64,000 bases of DNA, taken from assembly GCF_013409255.1 (NCBI RefSeq), contig NZ_JACCAS010000001.1:372001-436000 (forward strand), in the 5' to 3' direction. The notes below the pieces were generated by a model, which was not told the DNA's origin, made no database searches, and saw only the letters and a list, made by a program, of their open reading frames with translations. The DNA comes from Paraburkholderia bryophila. Its GTDB lineage: Bacteria; Pseudomonadota; Gammaproteobacteria; Burkholderiales; Burkholderiaceae. This document shows, in pieces, positions 1 to 8,251 of the stretch. Made by a program: the position numbers and the translations under genes. Position 1 is the first letter of the stretch. The number at the start of each line of letters is the position of its first letter.

Positions 1-412
1 TGGGAACGACCAGCACGCCTGCTTCGGACGGTCGAATGGTCAGGACGAAGTCGTTGAGGTGGGAATCCACTGCGATGCTGAGCAGGTCATTTGTTGATGT
101 CAACATGAACGACCGGCTGGGTGCCTCATTGCCCTCGGCCTTGCGCGGAAAGATGTCGACAGTACTACTGGTGAGAAACTGCGCAACGTGAAAGAAGTCC
201 TTCTTGTCGATCACCGTCGCTCCGGCGGTCATGAGGGTGGTGAGCGGCCCTTGCAGCACCTGGCAGGGCTCGGTCGCTCCGTTGGCGCGCAAGGAGTAAC
301 CGCGAATCTGATCACCTAGAACGAGGAAGACGGCGTCGTTGGGGCAGGCGGCGTGCGCCAGTTGGACCCAGAACAGCATACTGGCGACGGCGACACATAG
401 CGTGGGTTTCAT
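1..412 (-). CDS. Partial exported protein of unknown function
   Basis: Reading leftward from an ATG at 412, this frame stays open to the window edge, so the C-terminus is missing. An AAGGAGG-type ribosome site lies about 6 bases before the ATG. The first 21 residues form a signal peptide (basic start MKPT, hydrophobic core, LAHA cleavage motif), so the product is probably periplasmic or secreted. The mature part begins ACPND and reads like alternating beta strands (VFLVLGDQIRGYSL, TVDIFPRK, DFVLTIRPSEAGVLVV). I do not recognise a family. There is no gene between it and the divergent PCC-domain gene at 729. The gene is confident; the function is unknown. Confidence 0.75.
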   Translation of the reverse strand, partial: MKPTLCVAVASMLFWVQLAHAACPNDAVFLVLGDQIRGYSLRANGATEPCQVLQGPLTTLMTAGATVIDKKDFFHVAQFLTSSTVDIFPRKAEGNEAPSRSFMLTSTNDLLSIAVDSHLNDFVLTIRPSEAGVLVVP

Positions 413-728
413 GACACGCCTCCTTGGTCATATTGTGCGAATACGCCAATGAAGCATAGACGCCGGCCGGAGGCCAAACGAACTTCCGCCAGTTTGAACC
501 TGTGTTTTGGCGTGCAATGCGAGGGAACACCCATCGATATCCAATGGCCCTGCATTTGCTCAGGCAGCGGCTCTTCATGTCGTAATTAAGCGGCGATGTC
601 AAACGGCCGTTTCTGACCGGCCAATGCCGATCGACCCGACGTCGCACTCATCGCAACCGCCCAACGCCCGCTTGCCGAAGCCCTTGTTCCAACTTAACCT
701 GTCCGCAACATCGAACTCGTGCCCGCCC
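413..728. other. Divergent intergenic region, 316 bp
   Basis: This stretch separates the leftward exported-protein gene from the rightward PCC-domain gene and must hold both promoters. A rightward frame runs through from 507, but residues encoded before 729 look non-coding, and the PCC domain begins right at the 729 ATG. I see no strong repeat or RNA gene. Confidence 0.4.
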
Positions 729-1142
729 ATGCAAGCCTATCCCTTACGCCTTTCCCCCGGCGACGATTTGCGTGTCGCAGTCGAAGACGTACTGCGTCAG
801 CGCCAGTCGCACGCAGCCTTCGTGATTCAGGGTATCGGGAGTCTCAGCGTCGCCCAATTGCGATTCGCCGGGGCCGAGGCTCCGACTGAACTGCGCGGCG
901 ACCTTGAAATATTGACGCTAGCCGGCTCGGTCTCGCCCGATGGCGCACACCTGCACATGAGCGTCGCCGACGCGCGTGGTCAGGTATCCGGCGGCCATGT
1001 GGCGCACGGGTGCAAGGTCCGCACGACTGCCGAGCTGTTGCTAGCGTTGCTCCCCGAACATCGCTTCTCGCGGGAGTTCGATCCCGGTACCGGATTCCTG
1101 GAGCTGACGATCCATAGCGCGCCGCAAGATAAGCCGGGTTGA
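729..1142 (+). CDS. PCC/DUF296-domain protein
   Basis: A 137-residue protein made almost entirely of one PCC (plants and prokaryotes conserved, DUF296) domain. The N-terminal LRLSPGDDLR strand, the central LTLAGSVSPDGAHLHMSVADARG stretch and the C-terminal GGHVAHGCKVRTTAELLL signature are typical of bacterial stand-alone members, which form trimers and are sometimes annotated as DNA-binding because plant AHL proteins carry the same fold. The biochemical role of the bacterial proteins is not settled. The ATG at 729 is chosen because the domain starts there; an in-frame upstream extension to 507 has no family resemblance. It is not in an obvious operon: the next gene runs on the other strand. 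Confidence 0.75.
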   Translation: MQAYPLRLSPGDDLRVAVEDVLRQRQSHAAFVIQGIGSLSVAQLRFAGAEAPTELRGDLEILTLAGSVSPDGAHLHMSVADARGQVSGGHVAHGCKVRTTAELLLALLPEHRFSREFDPGTGFLELTIHSAPQDKPG

Positions 1143-1170
1143 TCTACTAACGCCGTTGTTCAGCTTCCGC

Positions 1171-1482
1171 TCAGGGCGTTGTCTTTTGCAGCAAATCACG
1201 CGCGTGGCTGAGCATGCCATCGGCGATCTTGCCCGAGTCGATCGTGTAGCTACCGTGACGCAGCGCGGCCTTGATCGACTCGACCTTCGCCGTGTCGATG
1301 TCCGAATCGCCCGACGTGTGCACTGCGGACATTGACGACAGACTGACAGTCGAATGCTGCGCGTCGGCAGCGCTGACGGGTTGCACGGACTCGACGGCGC
1401 CTTCTGCATCGCTATTGGCCGTTGCGCCTCGTGCGCCGCTCTGCGGAGCCGCGAGCGGATAATTGCCGGATTCAATCTTCAT
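1171..1482 (-). CDS. flgM: FlgM-like anti-sigma-28 factor
   Basis: A 103-residue protein whose C-terminal half matches FlgM, the anti-sigma factor that holds flagellar sigma-28 (FliA) inactive until the hook is finished. The diagnostic part is residues about 58-100: SDIDTAKVESIKAAL, GSYTIDSGKIADGML, and a terminal SHARDLLQK. The N-terminal half is Ser/Ala/Gly-rich and low in order, as in FlgM, which is largely unstructured in solution. The ATG at 1482 (MKIESGNYPL) is preceded by GGGGGA; a longer frame to 1557 adds non-family residues. No flgA, flgN or other flagellar gene is next to it in this window, so it is either a paralogue or an isolated locus. Confidence 0.75.
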   Translation of the reverse strand: MKIESGNYPLAAPQSGARGATANSDAEGAVESVQPVSAADAQHSTVSLSSMSAVHTSGDSDIDTAKVESIKAALRHGSYTIDSGKIADGMLSHARDLLQKTTP

Positions 1483-1741
1483 GGTATATGTCCCCCATCT
1501 GTTGAATCCTTTAACGGTCAAGCGTTTGAAATCTTCACCCCGCCGCGTGAAGCGCAACGGGGTCCGCGCTCCGTTTCAAGCCGCAAAGCCATGCTGGCCG
1601 GGGCCTCCAGACACCTCAAGCAAATTGAAACAAAGTGTGAACAACCCCACATAAGGGCCATAGACTGATCCTTGTCGAGCCGTTTCTAACCAGGGGCACG
1701 ATTACACTTGAGAGCAGGCCACTGCACCCCATTTACCTCCT

Positions 1742-2164
1742 GTGAACAAACGTATCCGCCACCCTTTGCCACCTCAATGGCCCTTTCCGCCACGTCGCGA
1801 TGTCGCTGGTCGCGCCTTCGGCCATCTCGTCGCGCTTCACTATTGCGGCGCGGAGTCGTGGCTTTGGCGATGCCGCTGCGGCCGCCACGTGACTGCCGGG
1901 CTAAAGACCGTGGAGAGCGGTGAAGTGCAGGATTGCGGGTGCCGCGAGCAGCGTCGTGTGTGGCGGTCGCGACCGGGCTCGCCTGCGCTGAAAAGCGGCG
2001 AGGTTTTCGGCCAACTGACAACGCAGCGGTACGCGGGCGATGGATTGTGGACTTGCCAGTGCGAGTGCGGCGCCGAAACGACAGTGAGCGCCGGACGTCT
2101 GCGAACGGGCAGGGCGCGCTCGTGCGGCACTTGCCTTGCCGCTTCGTCGGACCGGGCGGCATAG
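1742..2164 (+). CDS. Small protein with two tandem Cys-rich repeats (phage-type zinc ribbon)
   Basis: About 140 residues with two copies of a roughly 45-residue unit. Each runs G-x-x-F-G-x-L-x-x, about 10 residues, then W-x-C-x-C-G or W-x-C-x-C-x-C-G, a basic helix-like stretch, and C-G-C or S-C-G-x-C. Copy 1 is residues about 22-67 (AGRAFGHLVAL to DCGC); copy 2 is about 82-131 (SGEVFGQLTTQ to SCGTC). This is the pattern of the zinc-ribbon-like module found beside AP2 or HNH domains in phage and mobile-element proteins, where it is thought to bind DNA. Here it occurs without any nuclease domain. The GTG at 1742 is the likely start but lacks a clear ribosome site. Confidence 0.6.
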   Translation: MNKRIRHPLPPQWPFPPRRDVAGRAFGHLVALHYCGAESWLWRCRCGRHVTAGLKTVESGEVQDCGCREQRRVWRSRPGSPALKSGEVFGQLTTQRYAGDGLWTCQCECGAETTVSAGRLRTGRARSCGTCLAASSDRAA

Positions 2165-2291
2165 CCCGCCTGGCTTGATCTGCCGCTCACGTGCCCAGTC
2201 GGTCATGCACTCCCGAGCCCATCGCCATCAGGCGCATCCATCACCCCATCAGCGCCGGCTTCACCGCTGAGTGCTCAGCGCTCAACCACCC

Positions 2292-3179
2292 CTACACATA
2301 TCGCGCTTCATCAAGATCGGCGAGCAACGTCGGGCCCGTCGGCTTCCAGCCCAACCGTGCCTGCGTCAGCGCGCTCGAAGCCGGCATATCCAGACCGACA
2401 AACATCCCCATCCATCCGAAGTGCGCCGCCGCTTCGTCCTGCGAGATCGAAACGACCGGCAGGTTCAGACCGCGTCCGAGCGACCCGGCAATCTCGCGGC
2501 TGCTGATGCCTTCTTCTCCGACCGCATGGTAACGGGCACCCGGCTCGCGTTTTTCGATCGCGAGCCGATACAGACGTACAACGTCGGAAAGATGACCGGC
2601 GGGCCAGCGATTGCGTCCCTCGCCCACATAGGCCACCACGCCTTTCTCCCGGGCGATGGCGACCAGCGGTGAGATCAGCCCCTGCTTGAAAGGATTGTGA
2701 ACTTGCGGCAGCCGCATCACCGATACATTGATGCCGGCCTCAAGCAGCGCATTGCCGGCCAGTTCCGAGCCGATCCGCGGATTGGGGTGGCTCGTATTGA
2801 AGACGTCTTCGCTCGCCGGTTCGCCGTGCTCGCCGCTGCCCACACCCGTTCCGGACGTGATGAGGAGTGGACGATCCGAACCAGTGAGCGCGGAACCGAG
2901 TGCGGCGATGGCGCGCTTGTCTTTTTCGCAGTTCGCGACGAAGTTCGAGAAGTCGTGATCGAAGGCCGCGTGGATGACGGCATCCGCTTTCGCGGCGCCT
3001 TCGCGCAAGCTCGCGGTGTCCTCCAGGGTGCCGCGATGCACTTCGGCACCCGCATCGGCAAGCGCTTGCGCGCCTGCGTCCGACCGCGTCATGCCGATTA
3101 CGTGATGGCCGGCTGCGATGAGCTCGGGAACGAGGGCCGAACCGATAAAACCCGTCGCGCCCGTGAGAAAAATACGCAT
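2292..3179 (-). CDS. NAD(P)-dependent SDR epimerase/dehydratase family oxidoreductase
   Basis: A 295-residue atypical extended short-chain dehydrogenase. The N-terminus carries the Rossmann nucleotide-binding motif GATGFIGSAL (residues 7-16), and residues 30-65 continue the dinucleotide-binding half. A DAVIHAAFDH stretch near 65-75 marks the strand-4 region. A classical YxxxK catalytic pair is not evident; the corresponding region reads NPRIGSELAGNALLEAG, as in several atypical SDRs. The substrate cannot be told from sequence. The start at 3179 has GGAG about 8 bases upstream. It reads toward FlgM and lies downstream of pta on the same strand, with about 85 bp between, but its role in sulfonate metabolism is not evident. 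Confidence 0.8.
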   Translation of the reverse strand: MRIFLTGATGFIGSALVPELIAAGHHVIGMTRSDAGAQALADAGAEVHRGTLEDTASLREGAAKADAVIHAAFDHDFSNFVANCEKDKRAIAALGSALTGSDRPLLITSGTGVGSGEHGEPASEDVFNTSHPNPRIGSELAGNALLEAGINVSVMRLPQVHNPFKQGLISPLVAIAREKGVVAYVGEGRNRWPAGHLSDVVRLYRLAIEKREPGARYHAVGEEGISSREIAGSLGRGLNLPVVSISQDEAAAHFGWMGMFVGLDMPASSALTQARLGWKPTGPTLLADLDEARYV

Positions 3180-3263
3180 AGTGAACTCTCCGTGTGTGTC
3201 ACCCGTTCACTATCCGATCATTTCTCATTCCATAGAAGTGGTGAGCTCATCATGGTAAACCGA

Positions 3264-4283
3264 CTAACAGGCTTCGACGCGCGCAAGCGCCGCCTGCGCC
3301 TGCACTGCCGTCACGGCGATCACATAGTAAATATCATCCGCGCTGCACCCGCGCGACAGATCGTTAGCGGGCTTCTGCAAGCCCTGTAGCAACGGCCCAA
3401 TGGCCTTCGCACCGCCGATCCGCTCCGCCAGCTTATAGCCGATGTTGCCCGCCTCAAGACTCGGAAACACCAGCACATTCGCATGCCCCTCGACCTGCGA
3501 ATGCTTGACCTTGCGCAGCGCGATTTCGGAGACGATCGCGGCGTCGAGTTGCACGTCCCCATCGATCATGAGATGCGGGCGACGTTCCTGCACTCGATGC
3601 GTAGCGTTGACCACCTTATCGACCGCCGCATGATGCGCGCTGCCGCTGGTCGAAAACGACAGCATCGCCACGCGCGGTTCATCCATCAGCAGGCTGCGTC
3701 CGCTGTCGGCTGCAGCGATTGCGATCTCGGCAAGCTGGTCGGCATCCGGTTCGACAACGAGCGCGCAGTCGGAAAAGATCAGGCCGCCTTTGAGCGTGTG
3801 GAACGGCTCGCACAGCATCATCAGGAAGAAGCTCGACACGAGTTTGAACGACGGCGCAATGCCGATCACCTGGATCGCGGTGCGCACCACGTCGGCGGTG
3901 GTGTTGACGGCGCCGGACACGGAACCGTCGGCGTCGCCGAGACGCACCATCAGGTTCGCGAAGCACAGCGGCTTGAGGATTTCCTGTTGTGCCTGATCCA
4001 GCGTCATGCCTTTCTTGCCGCGCAGCGCGAACAGTTCGGTGGCGTATGACGATGCGTGCGGCGAACTCGCAGGGTCGACCAGTTCCATCCCTGACAGATC
4101 GATATCGAAGCCCGCCGCGGCCTCGCGAATGCGCGCGGCGTCGCCCACCAGCACGATACGCGCGACGCCTTCACGGCTCGCGCGTTGCGCGGCTTGCAGC
4201 ACGCGCGGATCGTCGGCTTCACTCAGCACGATGCGCATGGGCGATGCGCGCGCCTGGTCGATGATGCGGAGAATGGCTTTCAT
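3264..4283 (-). CDS. pta: Phosphate acetyltransferase
   Basis: A 339-residue, catalytic-domain-only phosphate acetyltransferase (EC 2.3.1.8), the short form typical of sulfonate gene clusters. It transfers the acetyl group of acetyl phosphate, released by Xsc, to CoA. Family landmarks include VLSEADDPRVLQAA near the N-terminus, LKGGLIFSDCALVVEPD in the middle and GPLLQGLQKPANDLSRG near the C-terminus. The long E. coli form has an extra N-terminal regulatory region that is absent here. The ATG at 4283 (MKAILRIID) starts the domain; a frame open to 4373 adds non-family residues. It lies 164 bp downstream of xsc on the same strand, with a long hairpin between. Confidence 0.92.
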   Translation of the reverse strand: MKAILRIIDQARASPMRIVLSEADDPRVLQAAQRASREGVARIVLVGDAARIREAAAGFDIDLSGMELVDPASSPHASSYATELFALRGKKGMTLDQAQQEILKPLCFANLMVRLGDADGSVSGAVNTTADVVRTAIQVIGIAPSFKLVSSFFLMMLCEPFHTLKGGLIFSDCALVVEPDADQLAEIAIAAADSGRSLLMDEPRVAMLSFSTSGSAHHAAVDKVVNATHRVQERRPHLMIDGDVQLDAAIVSEIALRKVKHSQVEGHANVLVFPSLEAGNIGYKLAERIGGAKAIGPLLQGLQKPANDLSRGCSADDIYYVIAVTAVQAQAALARVEAC

Positions 4284-4376
4284 GGCAATGCCCGATAACG
4301 GAGGCCGCAAGACGCGCAGCGAAGGGGCGCGGACCGCAACACCGCGAACGGCATTCGAACCGGCGACCCGCAAGCA

Positions 4377-4426
4377 CGGCGGGCTCCGACCGCCTCAAAC
4401 TACAAGACGAAAACCGGAGCCCGCCG
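4377..4426 (-). terminator. Intercistronic hairpin between xsc and pta
   Basis: A perfect 12-bp inverted repeat, CGGCGGGCTCCG at 4377-4388 and CGGAGCCCGCCG at 4415-4426, with a 26-base loop, lies between the xsc stop and the pta start. No T-run follows on the minus strand, so it is not a standard intrinsic terminator. It could attenuate readthrough, stabilise the xsc message, or be a REP-like element. Confidence 0.5.
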
Positions 4427-4447
4427 ACACTCAGATGCCTGCTGTGC

Positions 4448-6280
4448 TCAAACGTAGTCCTTGTACTTGTCGAGCATGCGCACCGGCTTGGCGAGCGCAT
4501 CGCGGCGGAACGGGTCACCCAGTTCGCGGGTACACATGATCTCGATGATCGTGGTCTTGCCATGATTCATCTGCAGATCGATTGCGCGCTTCAACGCCGG
4601 GCCCACATCTTCGAGCCGGTCCACCACGATCCCTTCGGCGCCCATCGCCTTCGCAATCTCCGCGAAGCTCTGGTTGTCCAGTTCACCGGCGACGAAGCGA
4701 CGGTTGTAGAAGTCCACCTGGTTCTTCTTCTCCGCGCCCCATTGGCGGTTATGAAACACCACGGCCGTCACCGGAATGTTGTGGCGCACGCAGGTCATGG
4801 TTTCCATCATGCTCATGCCCCACGCGCCGTCGCCGGCATACGAAATGGCAGGGCGGTGCGGCGCCGCGACCTTCGCGCCGATGATGGTCGGGAACGCGTA
4901 ACCGCAGTTGCCCCAGCTCATCGCCGCAAAGAAGCTGCGCGGCTTGTTGAAGCGCAGGTAGCTGTTCGACACTGAGTTGATGTTGCCGATATCGGTCGAC
5001 ACCATCACGTCTTCCGGCATGGCCTTTTCCAGTTCACGCAGCACCTGGCGCGGATGCAGATAGGTGCCGCCGCCCGGCGTGCGTTCCTGTTTCTGCTCCT
5101 CGATCATGTCGAGGCTGTACGGGTCGCGTTCGTGGGTCCACTCGTCGAGTTCTTTCTCCCACGCCGCTTTTTCCGAGGCGATCTGATCGCCGCGTTCGTT
5201 GCGGGTGGCGTCGCAGGCAATCTTGCGATCGGCCAGACGCTGCGTCAACGCGATGGCGGCCGCCTTCGCATCGCCGCAGATGCCCACCGAAATCTTCTTC
5301 ACGAGGCCGAGCATCTTGTGATCGGCGTCGATCTGGATGATCTTCGCGTTGGTCGGCCAGTAGTCCATGCCGTGCTGCGGCAACGTGCCGAACGGCCCGA
5401 GCCGCGAACCGAGCGCGATCACCACGTCGGCGCGCGACAGCAGCTTCATCGCCGCCTTGGAACCCTGATAGCCGAGCGGGCCGCACCACAGCGGATGATT
5501 CGCCGGGAACGAGTCGTTGTGCAGATAGCTGTTGACCACCGGCGCGCCGAGGCGCTCGGCGAGCGCCTTGCATTCTTCGACGGCGTCGGCCATCACCACG
5601 CCGCCGCCGGAAATGATCACGGGGAATTTGGCCTGCGCGAGCAGTTCGGCGGCTTCGTCCAGACGCTGATCGCCGCCGGCGCCACGGTCGAGCCGCTGCG
5701 GTTGCGGAATCTCCACCTTGACCTGGCCGTAGAAGTAGTCGCGCGGAATGTTGAGCTGGGTCGGGCCCATTTCCGCCATCGCGCGGTCAAAGCAGCGGCC
5801 GGTGAATTCCGCCATCCGCGCAGGGTGCGTGACGTGGCCCTGGTACTTGGTGAACTCCTGGAACATGGGCAGTTGTTTGGCTTCCTGGAAGCCGCCGAGA
5901 CCAATGCCCATGGTGCCGGCTTCCGGCGTCACGATCACCACCGGGCTATGCGCCCAGTAGGCCGCCGCGATGGCCGTGACGCAGTTGCTGATGCCCGGGC
6001 CGTTCTGCCCGATCACCACGCCGTGACGGCCCGACACGCGCGAATAACCGTCGGCCATATGACCGGCGCCTTGCTCGTGAACCACGGGAATCAGACGGAT
6101 GCCGGCGGGCGCGAAGATGTCCATCGCGTCCATGAACGCCGAGCCCATGATGCCGAACATGTCGGTCACACCATTGGCCGCCAGTGTTTCGACGAAGGCT
6201 TCGGACGGCGTCATGGCTTGCGGGCCGCTCGCGCGGTGGTCGGCGCTGGCGTCACGCGGGGAAGGGTTCTGCTCGCTCAT
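4448..6280 (-). CDS. xsc: Sulfoacetaldehyde acetyltransferase
   Basis: A 610-residue ThDP-dependent enzyme (EC 2.3.3.15) that converts sulfoacetaldehyde and phosphate to acetyl phosphate and sulfite. It is the step on which taurine, isethionate and sulfoacetate breakdown converge. The pyrimidine-binding domain (about 22-190) has the conserved glutamate context VVHEQGAGHMADGYSR. The cofactor-binding domain has the GDG(A)WG...N ThDP motif (YAGDGAWGMSMMETMT, with VVFHN about 25 residues on). Xsc-type stretches such as GPLGYQGSKAAM and SWGNCGYAFPTI set it apart from acetolactate synthase. GGAGA lies 8 bases before the ATG. It is followed by pta and preceded by tauCBA on the same strand. Confidence 0.96.
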   Translation of the reverse strand: MSEQNPSPRDASADHRASGPQAMTPSEAFVETLAANGVTDMFGIMGSAFMDAMDIFAPAGIRLIPVVHEQGAGHMADGYSRVSGRHGVVIGQNGPGISNCVTAIAAAYWAHSPVVIVTPEAGTMGIGLGGFQEAKQLPMFQEFTKYQGHVTHPARMAEFTGRCFDRAMAEMGPTQLNIPRDYFYGQVKVEIPQPQRLDRGAGGDQRLDEAAELLAQAKFPVIISGGGVVMADAVEECKALAERLGAPVVNSYLHNDSFPANHPLWCGPLGYQGSKAAMKLLSRADVVIALGSRLGPFGTLPQHGMDYWPTNAKIIQIDADHKMLGLVKKISVGICGDAKAAAIALTQRLADRKIACDATRNERGDQIASEKAAWEKELDEWTHERDPYSLDMIEEQKQERTPGGGTYLHPRQVLRELEKAMPEDVMVSTDIGNINSVSNSYLRFNKPRSFFAAMSWGNCGYAFPTIIGAKVAAPHRPAISYAGDGAWGMSMMETMTCVRHNIPVTAVVFHNRQWGAEKKNQVDFYNRRFVAGELDNQSFAEIAKAMGAEGIVVDRLEDVGPALKRAIDLQMNHGKTTIIEIMCTRELGDPFRRDALAKPVRMLDKYKDYV

Positions 6281-6303
6281 GGGGGTGTCTCCGGCTCTTT
6301 AAG

Positions 6304-6395
6304 ATAAGTGGAACAAAAAATACCGAAAAATGCTTGGTGTCTAAAATGTAGGGCAGGCTTTTCGGGGCGTCAATCGAAAATCCAATAAGTGGAAC
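6304..6395 (-). promoter_or_regulatory. Two direct repeats upstream of xsc, candidate TauR operators
   Basis: The 11-mer ATAAGTGGAAC occurs twice, at 6304-6314 and 6385-6395, exactly 81 bp apart in the 187-bp gap between tauC and xsc. The copies continue as AAAAAATACC and GTTTTGTACC, so each also looks like GGAAC-N5-(G/A)TACC. A GTTCC half-site follows at about 6411. MocR/TauR regulators are known to bind pairs of direct repeats. The assignment to TauR is inference from position. Confidence 0.45.
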
Positions 6396-6467
6396 GTTTT
6401 GTACCAATATGTTCCGATATGCGAAGGGCGACGCGGCAGCGCGCCGCGAGCGTTGCCGCCCGTGTCG

Positions 6468-7346
6468 TCAAACCCGGCCTTTCCACGGCACCAGTACGCG
6501 TTCGAGGTAGCGCATCAGCAGGTCGAAGCAGAGCGCGAAGAAGCCGATCACGATGATCCCCATGATCACGACATCGCTCGCCAGGAACTCCGCGGCGTTG
6601 AGCACCATGAAGCCGAGGCCGCTGGTCGACGCGACCATTTCGGCGGCCACCAGCGTGGTCCAGCCGACGCCGATGCCGATCCGCATGCCGGTGAAAATCT
6701 CCGGCATCGCCGACTTCAGGATCACGTACAGCACCACCTGCGTGCGTGAGGCACCCATCGAATACGCGGCGTGAATCTGTTCGATCGACACCGAGCGCAC
6801 CCCGGCGCGCGCCGCGATGGCGAGCGGGGCGAAGATGGCCAGATAGATCAGCAGCACTTTCGAAAATTCGCCGATGCCGAACCAGATGATGATGAGCGGC
6901 AAATACGCGAGCGGCGGCAGGGGCCGGTAGAACTCGATGGGTGGATCGAAGGCGCCGCGCGCGAAACGCGACACGCCCATCATCACGCCGATCGGAATCG
7001 CCGTGACGCAGGCGAGCGCGAACGCGCCGAACACGCGCAGCAGGCTCACGCCGGTGTGCTGCGCGAGCGTCGAGTTGGCGAAGCCTTCGGTGGCGACGAA
7101 GATGAACTTCGCGTAGACGGCCTGCGGCGAGGGCAGGAACAGCGGCTTGATCCAGTGCAGGTTGGTCGCGGCGAACCAGAGGCCGAGAAACGCGGCCACG
7201 GTAATCAGACTCGTCACGACACTGCTGCCCTGGCCCGGCACGCCGAAGGTGTCGCCGGGGCGGGCGGGTTTCTTCGCCAGCACGCGGGTTTTGCGGCCTG
7301 GCCGGCGGGGTGGTTCGATTGGCTCGATCGGCGCGTTGGTGTCCAT
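6468..7346 (-). CDS. tauC: Taurine ABC transporter permease
   Basis: A 292-residue inner-membrane permease of the TauC/SsuC type. After a basic, Pro-rich N-terminal tail come about six membrane segments, starting with SLITVAAFLGLWFAA. The EAA loop that contacts the ATPase is visible as AAYSMGASRTQVVLY followed by AMPEIFTGMRIGIG. The ATG at 7346 (MDTNAPIEPIEPP) has GAGGT 7 bases upstream. An alternative ATG at 7397 overlaps the tauB stop and would add 17 residues. The gene order tauA-tauB-tauC on one strand, followed by xsc, supports taurine uptake. Confidence 0.9.
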   Translation of the reverse strand: MDTNAPIEPIEPPRRPGRKTRVLAKKPARPGDTFGVPGQGSSVVTSLITVAAFLGLWFAATNLHWIKPLFLPSPQAVYAKFIFVATEGFANSTLAQHTGVSLLRVFGAFALACVTAIPIGVMMGVSRFARGAFDPPIEFYRPLPPLAYLPLIIIWFGIGEFSKVLLIYLAIFAPLAIAARAGVRSVSIEQIHAAYSMGASRTQVVLYVILKSAMPEIFTGMRIGIGVGWTTLVAAEMVASTSGLGFMVLNAAEFLASDVVIMGIIVIGFFALCFDLLMRYLERVLVPWKGRV

Positions 7347-7389
7347 CGGCGAGACCTCGTGCTGCAGAACGGCTTGTGCGGATTTGGAA

Positions 7390-8205
7390 CTAAACATGCG
7401 CCACCCCGGCTTCGGCGGCGTGCAGCTTCTCGTCGCCGTAAATGATGTTGAGGACCTGCTCGCGCATCGCGATGAAATCGGGACTCGATTTGATGGCGCG
7501 CGCGTCGCGCGTGTCGAGAAAACGGCGGTTGAAATCCAGCTCATACGTGTGCGTGATGCGCCCGGGTCGCGGCGACATCACGACCAGGCGGCTCGCCAGA
7601 AACAGCGCTTCCTCCACGCTGTGGGTGATGAAGAAGTACATCTTGCCGGTCTTCTTCCAGACGTCGAGCAGCAACTCCTGAATGGTCTCGCGGGTCAGTG
7701 CGTCGAGCGCGGCCATGGGCTCGTCCATCAGCAGCATGGCCGGGTCGCAGGTCAGCGCGCGGGCAATCCCCACGCGTTGCTGCATGCCGCCCGAGAGCTG
7801 ATAGATCATGTGCTTGTGGAAGTCCTGCAGGCCCACCAGCGCGAGGTTGCGCACGGCAATCTCACGGCGCTGCGCGCGCGGCACGCCTTGCAGCTTGAGG
7901 CCGAATTCGGCGTTGTCGATCACGTTGAGCCACGGCAGCAGCGCGTGTTTCTGGAACACCACGCCGCGATCCGCGCCGGGGCCCGCGATCGGCTCGCCGC
8001 CGAGCAGCAACTCTCCCTGAGTCGGCGCGATGAAGCCGGCCATCAGCGACAGCAGCGTCGTCTTGCCGCAGCCGGACGCGCCCAGCGCCACCACGAAATC
8101 GCCCGGGCGGATGGTCAGGTTGATGTCGTCGAGCGCCCGCACGGTCTGGCCGGGCCGACGCCCTGGAAACGTCACGCTGACGTTTCTGATTGTCATGTTT
8201 TCCAT
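7390..8205 (-). CDS. tauB: Taurine ABC transporter ATP-binding protein
   Basis: A 271-residue ABC ATPase of the nitrate/sulfonate/taurine family. Walker A is GASGCGKTT, the signature is [15 protein letters not shown], Walker B is [12 protein letters not shown], and the switch histidine is in [14 protein letters not shown]. It powers TauC-mediated uptake at the inner face of the membrane. The start at 8205 (MENMTIRNV) has an AGGAGG site 5 bases upstream; a longer frame to 8280 lies inside the intergenic space and is not needed. The 3' end is immediately adjacent to, or overlaps, the tauC start, depending on the tauC start chosen. Confidence 0.93.
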   Translation of the reverse strand: MENMTIRNVSVTFPGRRPGQTVRALDDINLTIRPGDFVVALGASGCGKTTLLSLMAGFIAPTQGELLLGGEPIAGPGADRGVVFQKHALLPWLNVIDNAEFGLKLQGVPRAQRREIAVRNLALVGLQDFHKHMIYQLSGGMQQRVGIARALTCDPAMLLMDEPMAALDALTRETIQELLLDVWKKTGKMYFFITHSVEEALFLASRLVVMSPRPGRITHTYELDFNRRFLDTRDARAIKSSPDFIAMREQVLNIIYGDEKLHAAEAGVAHV

Positions 8206-8251
8206 GTTGCCTCCTGAAACGCCTGGATCTCTGTTGAAGCCCACGGCGACG

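Noticed and set aside
1041..1475. 144-codon minus-strand frame over flgM
   Set aside because: It overlaps the FlgM frame in another register and has no family similarity.
5054..6307. 417-codon plus-strand frame
   Set aside because: It is antisense to xsc and shows no recognisable fold.
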